From positions 13,749 through 77,748 of the forward strand of contig CAYFPO010000004.1 of the NCBI GenBank assembly GCA_964345035.1: 64,000 nt of DNA, given 5' to 3'. Of this stretch, positions 1-7,984 are shown piece by piece. Source of the stretch: CAYFPO01 sp964345035. Its GTDB lineage: Bacteria; Fidelibacterota; Marinisomatia; SCGC-AAA003-L08; GCA-002704045. The translations under genes were made by a program, and so were the position numbers. The notes beneath the pieces were generated by a model that did no database searches, was not told the origin of the DNA, and saw only the letters and a program-made list of their open reading frames with translations. How positions within the stretch are numbered: position 1 is the first letter of the stretch; every line of letters starts with the position of its first letter.

Positions 1-1
1 T

Positions 2-79
2 CTATTGGGAATTCTGATTGCGGATATTTTGTATTCAGTTGTTGATCCACGTATTACTTTTTCAAAAAGTCATTCATAA
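2..79 (+). CDS. ABC transporter permease, C-terminal end only (OppB/DppB type)
   Basis: An open frame runs in from the left edge and stops with TAA at 77-79. It encodes a tail reading LLGILIADILYSVVDPRITF followed by six residues. The hydrophobic stretch ending in D-x-x-Y-x-x-x-D-P-R-I is the usual C-terminus of the first peptide/nickel transporter permease (DppB/OppB/YejB). Two bases separate it from the next permease, which supports a common operon. Only 25 residues are visible, so the subfamily rests on the tail motif and on the neighbour. Confidence 0.72.
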   Translation, partial: LLGILIADILYSVVDPRITFSKSHS

Positions 80-81
80 CA

Positions 82-1095
82 ATGGAACAGAAAAATTCTA
101 AGTCATACGGGCAGTTAGTTAAAAACCAGTTTAAGAAAAATAAATTGGCATATTCAGCTTTTTATGTGATGATCACATTCTTTCTTATTGCGATTTTAGC
201 AGATTTTCTGGCAAATGACAAACCATTACTATGTAAATATGAAGGAAAGTATTATTCACCGGTAGTAAAAGAATATTTTGTAAAAGCTAAATTAGTGAAA
301 TGGCAACCACATTTTCTCAACGTGGAATGGAAGGATCTGGAATATGATTTTGCAATATGGCCGCCGGTTCCATTTCTTCCAACGAATTTGGATTTTAGAT
401 CTCGATATGCAGCACCGGGAGTCAATAAACATTACCTGGGAACAGATCAGCTTGGGAGAGATGTATTGAGCGGGTTAATCCATGGATTCCGAATTGCTCT
501 GTTGGTGGGCTTTATTTCGATGTCCATTGCATTTTTTATTGGTGTTACAATCGGATCAATTGCGGGATTTTTTGGTGGGAAGGTGGACATTGTATTTCAA
601 AGACTGATGGAGTTGATGATGACGCTGCCAACGTTGTTTTTAATCCTGACAATTATTGCATTTTTCCCCGGAGGTGGAATTTGGATGATTATGGTAGTCA
701 TCGGTATGACCGGCTGGACAGGAATTGCAAGATACACAAGAGCCGAATTTTTAAAAACCAGAAATCAGGATTACGTAAATGCTGCGATTGCAATAGGGAA
801 CCCCACATTTCGGACAATATTCAGACATATATTGCCAAATTCTATAGCTCCGGTAATGGTGTCTGTGGTATTTGGTATTGCCGGTGCAATATTAACTGAA
901 TCTACACTCAGTTTTTTAGGGTTGGGTTCTGCAACCAGTTTCAGTTGGGGTGCAATATTATCTGTGGCAAGAGGGGCAACATATGCGTGGTGGCTTGCAT
1001 TATTTCCAGGGTTTGCTATTTTTCTCACGGTTACTACATATAATCTTGTTGGCGACGGACTGAGAGATGCATTGGATCCACGCTTGAAACAATAA
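82..1095 (+). CDS. Peptide ABC transporter permease, OppC/DppC/YejE type
   Basis: This is the second inner-membrane permease of an oligopeptide/dipeptide importer (337 aa). A first membrane segment at about residues 24-41 is followed by a roughly 70-residue periplasmic insert. HYLGTDQLGRDVLSGLIHG, diagnostic of OppC/DppC proteins, lies at about 117-135. The BPD_transp_1 domain with five or so membrane spans follows, with an EAA-like cytoplasmic loop (YVNAAIAIGNPTFRTIFRHI, about 231-250). The end, DALDPRLKQ, is typical. The long insert resembles YejE rather than short DppC. The expected partner ATPase is found only 6.9 kb downstream (7974-8972), so the operon is split by an unrelated cassette. 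Confidence 0.93.
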   Translation: MEQKNSKSYGQLVKNQFKKNKLAYSAFYVMITFFLIAILADFLANDKPLLCKYEGKYYSPVVKEYFVKAKLVKWQPHFLNVEWKDLEYDFAIWPPVPFLPTNLDFRSRYAAPGVNKHYLGTDQLGRDVLSGLIHGFRIALLVGFISMSIAFFIGVTIGSIAGFFGGKVDIVFQRLMELMMTLPTLFLILTIIAFFPGGGIWMIMVVIGMTGWTGIARYTRAEFLKTRNQDYVNAAIAIGNPTFRTIFRHILPNSIAPVMVSVVFGIAGAILTESTLSFLGLGSATSFSWGAILSVARGATYAWWLALFPGFAIFLTVTTYNLVGDGLRDALDPRLKQ

Positions 1096-1169
1096 TCTAA
1101 ATTGAAAACCGTATTACTGGATTTCCCACAAAAAAGTATACATTGAGTTAAGCAGCTGTTAAATTACAA

Positions 1170-2963
1170 ATGAACATTGGTACAATAAAAACCATCCTTG
1201 CAACAGATTGTGGCTCTACCACAACCAAAGCAATACTCATACAATTTGTGGATGGACATTATCGGCTAACCCATAGAGGCGAAGCGCCAACTACAGTAGA
1301 AGCCCCTTTTGAAGATGTTACCAAAGGTGTTCTGAATTCGATCACCGAATTGGAGGAATTATCCGGCAGAACAATTCTTCAGGATGAAAAAATCATATCT
1401 CCCGCAAATGGTGAAACAGGGGTAGATATTTATATCTCTACAAGTTCAGCTGGCGGAGGTCTCCAAATGATGGTAGGCGGTGTGGTAAAAAGTATGACTG
1501 CGGAAAGCGCTGAGCGGGCGGCTCTGGGTGCCGGTGCTATTGTTATGGATGTTCTGGCAGCAAATGATGGCCGGTTGTATCACGAAAAAGTAAAACGCAT
1601 CAGGCAGCTGCGCCCAGACATGATACTGCTGTCCGGAGGTGTGGATGGAGGCACAATTTCTCATGTGGTGGAACAGGCAGAAATTCTGGAAGCTGCAAAT
1701 CCCAAACCCAGACTGGGAATCAATTATAAATTACCGGTGATCTATGCAGGGAATGTTAAAGCCAGGGATTCCATAGAAGAGAGATTGGGTGAAATCACCG
1801 ATCTGAAAATGGTGGATAATATCCGACCTACTCTTGAAACAGAAAACCTCCAGCCAAGCAGAGACAGAATACATGATCTGTTTATGGAGCATGTAATGGC
1901 ACAGGCACCGGGATATAAAAAACTAATGAGTTGGACTGATGCACCCATTATGCCCACACCAGGGGCGGTAGGTGAGATCATTCAACGGATCGCCAAGGAA
2001 GAAAATATTTCAGTAGTTGGCGTGGATATCGGCGGAGCAACTACAGACGTATTTTCCGTATTTGATGGTGCATTTAACAGGACGGTAAGCGCAAATTTGG
2101 GTATGAGTTATTCAGTCTGTAATGTGCTGGCTGAAGCTGGAATTCCCAATGTGATGAGATGGGTACCATTTGAAATAGATGATGAATCGCTTACAAACAG
2201 TATTTCCAATAAAATGATACGTCCCACAACCATTCCTCAGACCATGGAAAATTTAAAGATTGAACAGTCAATAGCACGGGAAGCATTGAGATTGTCTTTC
2301 AAACAGCATAAAGAATTTGCTGTGAGTTTAAAGGGAGTCCAAAAAGAACGAACTATTTCAGATGCATTTGAACAATCGGGATCAGGAGAATCTCTTGTGA
2401 ATATGATGGAATTGGATCTGTTGGTTGGTTCAGGCGGAGTATTGTCCCACGCACCAAGAAGGCATCAGGCAGCAAGAATGTTAATAGATGCATTCCTACC
2501 TGAAGGAATTACACAATTGGCTGTTGATTCAATATTTATGATGCCCCAATTAGGCGTTCTATCAACCGTACATTCCCAGGCTGCACTTGAAGTGTTCGAG
2601 AAAGATTGTCTGATACGTTTGGGATCATGTATTGCACCCATTGGTAATCAGAAACCGGGTAAACCAATATTGGATTATGAAATGGATTTACCGGATGGAA
2701 AAATTAAAGGATCCATCATGCCCGGAGAATTAAAATTAATACCGGCTCCATACAAACCAATCCATGCAACTTTGACACCTGGAAAGGGTATGGATTTAGG
2801 AAATGGTAGGAATGAAGTAGTTAATACCAATATATTCGGGGGTGTGGTTGGAATAATTTTAGATGGGCGTGGAAGGAATCCTTTTATTCTGCCTTCAGAT
2901 TCAATACAGCGTGTTCAAAAACTTACAGAATGGTCACAGGAAACTGAGGAATATCCGGAGTAA
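1170..2963 (+). CDS. GlmL/MutL-family ASKHA ATPase (orphan, long form)
   Basis: This 597-aa protein belongs to the glutamate mutase accessory family (GlmL/MutL), an ASKHA-fold ATPase unrelated to mismatch-repair MutL. The phosphate-1 loop ATDCGSTTTKAILIQ is at about residues 11-25. The second phosphate loop VVGVDIGGATTDVFSVFDG is at about 287-305, and a Gly-rich LVGSGGVLSHAPRRH lies at about 414-428. Known GlmL proteins protect or reactivate B12-dependent glutamate mutase, but no glmE/glmS mutase gene is present. Instead it begins a cassette of membrane proteins with gaps of a few bases. It is longer than the roughly 460 residues I recall for classical GlmL, with extra C-terminal sequence. 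A chaperone or ATP-driven role for the following membrane complex is inferred. Confidence 0.85.
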   Translation: MNIGTIKTILATDCGSTTTKAILIQFVDGHYRLTHRGEAPTTVEAPFEDVTKGVLNSITELEELSGRTILQDEKIISPANGETGVDIYISTSSAGGGLQMMVGGVVKSMTAESAERAALGAGAIVMDVLAANDGRLYHEKVKRIRQLRPDMILLSGGVDGGTISHVVEQAEILEAANPKPRLGINYKLPVIYAGNVKARDSIEERLGEITDLKMVDNIRPTLETENLQPSRDRIHDLFMEHVMAQAPGYKKLMSWTDAPIMPTPGAVGEIIQRIAKEENISVVGVDIGGATTDVFSVFDGAFNRTVSANLGMSYSVCNVLAEAGIPNVMRWVPFEIDDESLTNSISNKMIRPTTIPQTMENLKIEQSIAREALRLSFKQHKEFAVSLKGVQKERTISDAFEQSGSGESLVNMMELDLLVGSGGVLSHAPRRHQAARMLIDAFLPEGITQLAVDSIFMMPQLGVLSTVHSQAALEVFEKDCLIRLGSCIAPIGNQKPGKPILDYEMDLPDGKIKGSIMPGELKLIPAPYKPIHATLTPGKGMDLGNGRNEVVNTNIFGGVVGIILDGRGRNPFILPSDSIQRVQKLTEWSQETEEYPE

Positions 2964-2966
2964 ATT

Positions 2967-4100
2967 ATGTCAAGAACCTATACACCCGGACTAAAAATAC
3001 TTAAACATACAACACTGCAAAAAACCAGACAACTGCCATTAAAAGGCAGTGTACATTGTGCTCAGGGAGATACTGTCACTCCGGAAACAATCGTAGCATC
3101 AACAAAAATCCCCGGAAATGTGCATATGATTAATATTGCAAATCTACTAAACCTGGAACCTGAAATGGTTCCTGATTGCATGCTGGTTGAAGTTGATGAA
3201 CAGATCGAACGGGGGCAGGTAATTGCAGAAAGTAAAGGTATCTTTGGAATGTTCAAGAGCCAGGTTAAATCGCCGGTTACGGGCACTTTAGGGAATGTAT
3301 CTAATGTTACTGGTCAATGTATTGTGTCAGAACCACCGGTTCCGATTGAAGTGAATGCGTACACTTCGGGAAAAGTTGTTGATGTTATTCCGGATGAAGG
3401 ACTCGTTGTAGAAACTGAATGTGCAATGATTCAAGGTATCATTGGGATTGGCGGTGAGAGGCAGGGCGAAATTGAAATTGTTGTTTCCAATCCGGGTGAC
3501 GAACTCACATCAGATAAAATACAAGACACCCATAAGGGGAAAATTCTAATTGGCGGATCAACCATTTCGCTGGATGCATTTAAAAATGCAGAGAAAATGG
3601 GTGTGGCGGCAGTGGTCGTAGGAGGATTTAATTATTCAGATCTCTCCAATATTCTCGGATATACTCTCGGTGTTGCAATTACCGGTTCTGAAGAACTCAA
3701 TACTACTTTGGTTGTAACTGAAGGATTTGGAACAATTTCCATGGCTCAGCGAACTTTCAATTTACTCAAAACGTTTGCAGGTCATGGGGCTTCAATCAAT
3801 GGAGCTACACAGATCAGAGCGGGTGTTATTCGACCGGAGTTGATAATTAATACCCAATCTTCAATCAGTAGTTCCGGTAAGACCAATGCTGCTGATCTTG
3901 CCATCCATGAAGGATCTACAGTACGGGTGATCCGCGATCCCTTTTTTGGTAAAGTTGGCAAGGTGAAATCCCTGCCGGCTGAACTTACCAAAATGGAATC
4001 TGAAACAATGGTACGAATAGCAGAAATTGAATTTTCAGACGGGGAGATTTTCACAATTCCGAGAGCCAACCTCGAAATGATAGTAATGGATGAATCCTGA
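2967..4100 (+). CDS. MutL-cassette protein with barrel-sandwich and KOW-like segments
   Basis: I do not recognise a named family for this 377-aa soluble protein. No signal peptide or membrane span is seen. The N-terminal part (about 20-125) has the texture of RnfC- or lipoyl-like barrel-sandwich domains: LPLKGSVHCAQGDTVTPETI, then EQIERGQVIAESKG and KSPVTGTLGNVSNVTG. The middle (about 150-300) is Gly/Val-rich alpha/beta sequence. The C-terminus (about 322-374) resembles a KOW/SH3 fold: FFGKVGKVKSLP...EIEFSDGEIFTIPRANLEMI. It starts 3 nt after the MutL-like gene and overlaps the next gene by 11 nt, so translation is probably coupled. It may be a cytoplasmic adaptor between ATPase and membrane subunits (inference). 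Confidence 0.8.
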   Translation: MSRTYTPGLKILKHTTLQKTRQLPLKGSVHCAQGDTVTPETIVASTKIPGNVHMINIANLLNLEPEMVPDCMLVEVDEQIERGQVIAESKGIFGMFKSQVKSPVTGTLGNVSNVTGQCIVSEPPVPIEVNAYTSGKVVDVIPDEGLVVETECAMIQGIIGIGGERQGEIEIVVSNPGDELTSDKIQDTHKGKILIGGSTISLDAFKNAEKMGVAAVVVGGFNYSDLSNILGYTLGVAITGSEELNTTLVVTEGFGTISMAQRTFNLLKTFAGHGASINGATQIRAGVIRPELIINTQSSISSSGKTNAADLAIHEGSTVRVIRDPFFGKVGKVKSLPAELTKMESETMVRIAEIEFSDGEIFTIPRANLEMIVMDES

Positions 4101-4383
4101 TTTGAGTCACCAGAATATTTTGTCAGAAAAAGAACTAATACAGGCATTTGCCAAAAAGATTTTTGACCGTGGAATGACAGTCCCTGCAGTATTTTTTCTT
4201 GAAATGGTAAAATATGCTTCTTTCATTGGTAGTCAAATGTTGGTATTTTTCGGGCCTGTAATTACGGCATTTATTCGGTCTGAACCTTATTATAGGTTTA
4301 CAGAATTATTAGAAGACCGGAAAAATGTTGAGTTATTGATCAGGGAATTAGAAAAACTTGAAAAACAATCCAGAAATAATTAA
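4090..4383 (+). CDS. Small MutL-cassette protein (97 aa), function unknown
   Basis: The start codon overlaps the end of the preceding gene by 11 nt, a translational-coupling arrangement. The protein has an N-terminal amphipathic helix (EKELIQAFAKKIFDRGM). A moderately hydrophobic stretch follows at about 29-63, including MVKYASFIGSQMLVFFGPVI, which could be one membrane-associated helix. A charged C-terminal helix ends in ELEKLEKQSRNN. No known motif is visible. Its position inside a compact operon, with no gap on either side, supports expression. It could be a small subunit holding the soluble and membrane parts of the cassette together, but this is only a guess from position. Confidence 0.75.
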   Translation: MNPDLSHQNILSEKELIQAFAKKIFDRGMTVPAVFFLEMVKYASFIGSQMLVFFGPVITAFIRSEPYYRFTELLEDRKNVELLIRELEKLEKQSRNN

Positions 4384-4397
4384 GAAACGGAGTTAGT

Positions 4398-5258
4398 ATG
4401 CACAAGAATGATATTTTAACTGCAATCGGATTTATCCTATTATTAATTTTCTATTTAATTTTTCATGGTGAGTTTTTTGCTCCGGGGAAAGAAGCGATGT
4501 TTGTATCTACTCTGTTAGTTTCTTTCCTATTAACTTTTTATATCAACCGTGCTAAGCGGGGAGAAAAAATATATCTTAGACCAATTCCCGGATTAAAGGC
4601 AATGGAAGAAGCAGTTGGACGGGCTACAGAAATGGGCAAATCAGTCTTGTTTGTCCCGGGAATTATGGATATGGATCAGGTTGAGACTATTTCCGGATTG
4701 ATCATTTTGGGGCATGTTGCGGGTATGACAGCACAATATGAAGCAGGTCTGAATGTCCCTGTGGCACGGTCAATAGTGATGGAAGCTGGTCGTGAAACCT
4801 GCAGAGAAGCATACCTGAAACAGGGCAGACCTGACTTGTATTATGACGATATGGTACACTATCTGACAGATGATCAGTTTGCGTATGCTGCCGGTGTTGA
4901 TGGAATTATGATGAGAGAAAGACCTGCTGCTTGCTTTTATCAGGGTAAGTTTTTTGCAGAATCACTAATCCTCGCAGAAACCGGAAATTCAATCGGTGCT
5001 ATTCAGATAGCTGGAACCGGAAGCCCCTCGCAAATTCCATTTTTTGTAACTGCATGTGACTACACACTTATAGGTGAGGAATTCTTCACCGCCAGTGCAT
5101 ACTTGTCAGACAAACCGGTGTTAATCGGAAGTATCAAAGGTCAGGATATAGTAAAACTCTGTGTAATGATCGCCATTGTTGCAACAGTGATTCTGTCGGG
5201 TTTTTTTCAGGCAGGTTGGATCAATTTTAATGTAATTGACTTTTTAACAACTAAATAG
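4398..5258 (+). CDS. Membrane-anchored cassette protein, possibly DUF6754 family
   Basis: A 286-aa protein with two N-terminal membrane segments (about 7-24 and 33-50). A soluble domain of about 190 residues follows, then one C-terminal segment (about 252-272). The soluble domain contains IPGLKAMEEAVGRATEMGKS, VPGIMDMDQVETISGLIILG, a Tyr/Asp-rich YLKQGRPDLYYDDMVHYLTD, and ATGNSIGAI-like Gly-rich loops near 195-215. From memory this matches the domain of unknown function DUF6754, which I could not confirm. RBS-like GGAG lies ahead of the ATG. It is part of the MutL cassette and likely forms an inner-membrane complex with the next three proteins (inference). Confidence 0.8.
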   Translation: MHKNDILTAIGFILLLIFYLIFHGEFFAPGKEAMFVSTLLVSFLLTFYINRAKRGEKIYLRPIPGLKAMEEAVGRATEMGKSVLFVPGIMDMDQVETISGLIILGHVAGMTAQYEAGLNVPVARSIVMEAGRETCREAYLKQGRPDLYYDDMVHYLTDDQFAYAAGVDGIMMRERPAACFYQGKFFAESLILAETGNSIGAIQIAGTGSPSQIPFFVTACDYTLIGEEFFTASAYLSDKPVLIGSIKGQDIVKLCVMIAIVATVILSGFFQAGWINFNVIDFLTTK

Positions 5259-5266
5259 GAGTTGTA

Positions 5267-6283
5267 ATGTTTTTAAAACGGCAAATACCCATAATTATTG
5301 TAATCTCTATTGGGTTTTTAACTTTGATGGGTCATTTTATAAACCATGAAGGATTAAAACACTGGATAGATAATGAATCTACACAGTGGTTTGATATTAT
5401 TGCTTCATTTGCAATAATCCTGGGAGCATTGAATCTGTTAAAATTGCAGTTTCTCAAAGTGATAAATAAACGTCCAAACTGGCAATACAGTATCATAGCC
5501 ATTGTGGGATTTTTCTTTGCGATATTCTGTGGATTTTTGTTTAGAGGGACCAATTTTATTGAATTGACTGATATTAAAAAGGAGTATATACAAGAAGTTG
5601 CCGAGGTTATTGCAGAAGAAACTGAAACATCCGTATTAAGTTCTACAGATGCTCTTATGGAAAACTTGGAATTTACGAAAATCAATAAAATTTATATTCG
5701 GGAATCCACAGCAGCAGCTGTGGCTGAAAAGCTAAAAGATTATGTCGGCAGTTATGAAATTAAATCTATGAAATGGGGAGTTCATGTTAGTCAGGAAGGA
5801 TCTCTGTTTTCCTGGATGTTCTTTTATATATTTACTCCGCTCTCAGCAACTATGTTCGCACTTTTGGCATTCTTTGTGGCATCTGCGTCTTACCGTGCAT
5901 TCAGAATTCGAAACTTTGAAGCAACCCTTCTGTTAGTTTCCGGAATTATTCTTATGTTGGGGAGGGTGCCTGCAGGGTCATTAATCCCGGGATGGTTTGT
6001 GGGTATTCTTGCTGTTTTTGGCATTGGTGCGGTTATTGCTCCGGCACTCAAGAACAGACAAGTAGTTTTTGGTATTATTGCTGCGGGAGTCATCGGCATT
6101 TTTGCATTGGAGTTTATGGATATATTACCCGGTTTTCTTTCGCTGCCAATTCTACAGGAGTGGATTTTCAATGTACCAACAGCAGCTGGTGCAAGAGCCA
6201 TTATGATTGGAATTGGATTGGGTGTGATTGCAACATCATTCAGAATTATTACCGGTATTGAACGGTCATACTTAGGAGAATAA
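5267..6283 (+). CDS. Polytopic membrane protein of the MutL cassette
   Basis: A 338-aa protein with about three N-terminal membrane spans (near 6-24, 42-60, 74-92). A soluble loop of roughly 90 residues, predominantly charged, follows (DIKKEYIQEVAEVIAEETET onward, about 103-180). Further spans begin with WMFFYIFTPLSATMFALLAF and run to residue 330, several of them Gly/Ile-rich. It starts 8 nt after the previous stop, with AGGAG upstream. No enzymatic motif or named family is recognised. The topology (membrane - soluble insert - membrane) suits a channel or scaffold subunit, but function is unknown. Confidence 0.78.
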   Translation: MFLKRQIPIIIVISIGFLTLMGHFINHEGLKHWIDNESTQWFDIIASFAIILGALNLLKLQFLKVINKRPNWQYSIIAIVGFFFAIFCGFLFRGTNFIELTDIKKEYIQEVAEVIAEETETSVLSSTDALMENLEFTKINKIYIRESTAAAVAEKLKDYVGSYEIKSMKWGVHVSQEGSLFSWMFFYIFTPLSATMFALLAFFVASASYRAFRIRNFEATLLLVSGIILMLGRVPAGSLIPGWFVGILAVFGIGAVIAPALKNRQVVFGIIAAGVIGIFALEFMDILPGFLSLPILQEWIFNVPTAAGARAIMIGIGLGVIATSFRIITGIERSYLGE

Positions 6284-6284
6284 A

Positions 6285-7130
6285 ATGAACGGATTAAAAT
6301 CATTTTTTATCAAACTCGGATCATTTGACAGACGGATCATTTTTGTATTGATCGGATTGGCTGTAATTATTCCGTTGATCAATCCCATCAAGATCCCAAT
6401 AAGGGCGACAAATCATTCTCAAATGGTTTTTGATGCAATTGATGATCTTTCGACAAATTCAAAAGTACTGGTTTCATTTGAATATGGACCCAGTACAAAA
6501 CCGGAAATTCACCCGATGGCAATCACATTACTTAGACATCTTTTCAGGAATGATCACAAGGTATATGCATTTGCGTTATGGCCCGACGGGAATTTTATGT
6601 CCACAGAGGCACTGAATCAGGTGGCGAGAGATGAATTGGAGTTAGAATATGGAGTTGAATGGGTAAATATGGGATTCAAACCTGGAGCTGAAGCAGTAAT
6701 AAAAGGAATTGCATCGGATATCCGGATGATGTATACGGCTGATCTGCTTGGTAATGCAATTGATGAAATTCCTATGATGAAAAGTGTAAACAGTGTAAAA
6801 GATTTCGACTTCCTATTCAGTCTATCAGCCGGATATCCCGGATCAAAAGAATGGGTGCAATATGCCTGCGATCCAAAAGGAGTTCCCATGTCTACCGGAT
6901 GCACATCCATTCAGGTAACGGAAGTTCTGCCGTATGTAGAAAATGGGCAGATTTCCGGGATACTGGCAGGCATGCCGGGAGCTGCAGAATACGAAGCACT
7001 GGTTAATATACCGGGTGAAGCTACCGGTATGATGGCAGCTCAATCTATAGCCCATATCATTATTGTTCTGTTTATAATTTTTGGTAATATCGCATACTAT
7101 CTACAACGTAAAGAATCGGGGAGGAAATAA
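6285..7130 (+). CDS. Bitopic cassette protein with large extracytoplasmic-type domain
   Basis: This 281-aa protein has a single N-terminal span (about 19-36) and a single C-terminal span (about 254-272). Between them lies a roughly 210-residue alpha/beta domain. The domain contains SKVLVSFEYGPSTKPEIHPM, HKVYAFALWPDG, VEWVNMGFKPGAEAV and LSAGYPGSKEWVQYACDPKG, followed by STGCTSIQVTEVLPY. Two cysteines (about 195 and 207) sit in this last part. The alternating strand/helix pattern looks like a Rossmann-type or receptor-like fold, but I cannot name it. One base separates it from the previous gene, and it belongs to the MutL cassette. Confidence 0.78.
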   Translation: MNGLKSFFIKLGSFDRRIIFVLIGLAVIIPLINPIKIPIRATNHSQMVFDAIDDLSTNSKVLVSFEYGPSTKPEIHPMAITLLRHLFRNDHKVYAFALWPDGNFMSTEALNQVARDELELEYGVEWVNMGFKPGAEAVIKGIASDIRMMYTADLLGNAIDEIPMMKSVNSVKDFDFLFSLSAGYPGSKEWVQYACDPKGVPMSTGCTSIQVTEVLPYVENGQISGILAGMPGAAEYEALVNIPGEATGMMAAQSIAHIIIVLFIIFGNIAYYLQRKESGRK

Positions 7131-7132
7131 CC

Positions 7133-7984
7133 ATGGATTTTACTCCGGAACTAATAGGAGCATGGATTGCAGTATTTTTAACGCTTGCCATTTTCAGTTA
7201 TTTATATGATGATAATCCATTTTATAAAGCTGCGGAACATTTATATGTAGGTGTGTCTGCAGGATTTATTGCAAGTCTTGCATTCTGGCAGCAGCTGCAG
7301 CCAAATATGTTTGGCAGATTCTGGCCCAAAGTTGACCCGGAAGCAGAAATGTCAACTCTTAAAAGTATCTGGTATTTTTGTTATGATGCATTGAGTTTTA
7401 TTGTTACAGGATTTGGAATATTGGAGCGGGGAATATTTCCTGAAAATGGTATTGAAGGATTCAAGAACATAGAGTTATTGTATATCATACCGTTTATACT
7501 CGGTATTTTTATGCTTCTCAGATTGGTTCCCAATTTGGGGTGGCTGGCAAGGTGGGCAATTGCATATATTGTTGGTATGGCAGGTGGATTGCGGTTTTAC
7601 AGCTTCCTGAATTCAGATATTATGGAGCAGATCAAATCTGCTTCTATTGACTTTTCCGGTGATTGGGCAACTATTATAAATGCAATCATACTATTGATTG
7701 GAACTTTAACAGGATTGTTGTATTTTTTCTTTTCCAAAGAGCATACAGGAATTGTTGGTAAACTCAGTAAAGTGGGAATTTATTTTTTAATGGTCTCGTT
7801 CGGTGCATCTTTCGGGTTTGCAGTGATGGGGCGTATTTCATTGTTGATCGGCCGAATTCAGGATCTAAAAGTTTATAGTGGTCCTGAATTTCACAATGCG
7901 ACATATTGGATTGCCGGAATTATGATTCTGACTTTGGCATTTTGGGCATTTAAGAAACCGAAAGAAACTGTAAATGCCGGATAA
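7133..7984 (+). CDS. Polytopic membrane protein, last gene of the MutL cassette
   Basis: A 283-aa integral membrane protein with about seven or eight hydrophobic segments. They include AWIAVFLTLAIFSYLYDD near the N-terminus, LLYIIPFILGIFMLLRLVPN in the middle and YWIAGIMILTLAFWAFKKP at the end. The N-terminal DDNPFYKAAEHLYVGVSAGF and the following FWQQLQPN are distinctive and probably conserved. No catalytic motif is visible. The stop overlaps the start of the downstream ABC ATPase (ATG at 7974), so the cassette is translationally joined to the transporter operon. Confidence 0.78.
   Translation: MDFTPELIGAWIAVFLTLAIFSYLYDDNPFYKAAEHLYVGVSAGFIASLAFWQQLQPNMFGRFWPKVDPEAEMSTLKSIWYFCYDALSFIVTGFGILERGIFPENGIEGFKNIELLYIIPFILGIFMLLRLVPNLGWLARWAIAYIVGMAGGLRFYSFLNSDIMEQIKSASIDFSGDWATIINAIILLIGTLTGLLYFFFSKEHTGIVGKLSKVGIYFLMVSFGASFGFAVMGRISLLIGRIQDLKVYSGPEFHNATYWIAGIMILTLAFWAFKKPKETVNAG

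Noticed and set aside
1170..2963. Naming as the DNA mismatch-repair protein MutL
   Set aside because: The sequence is an ASKHA-type ATPase of the GlmL/MutL accessory family; it has no GHKL ATPase motifs, and the shared name is a coincidence.
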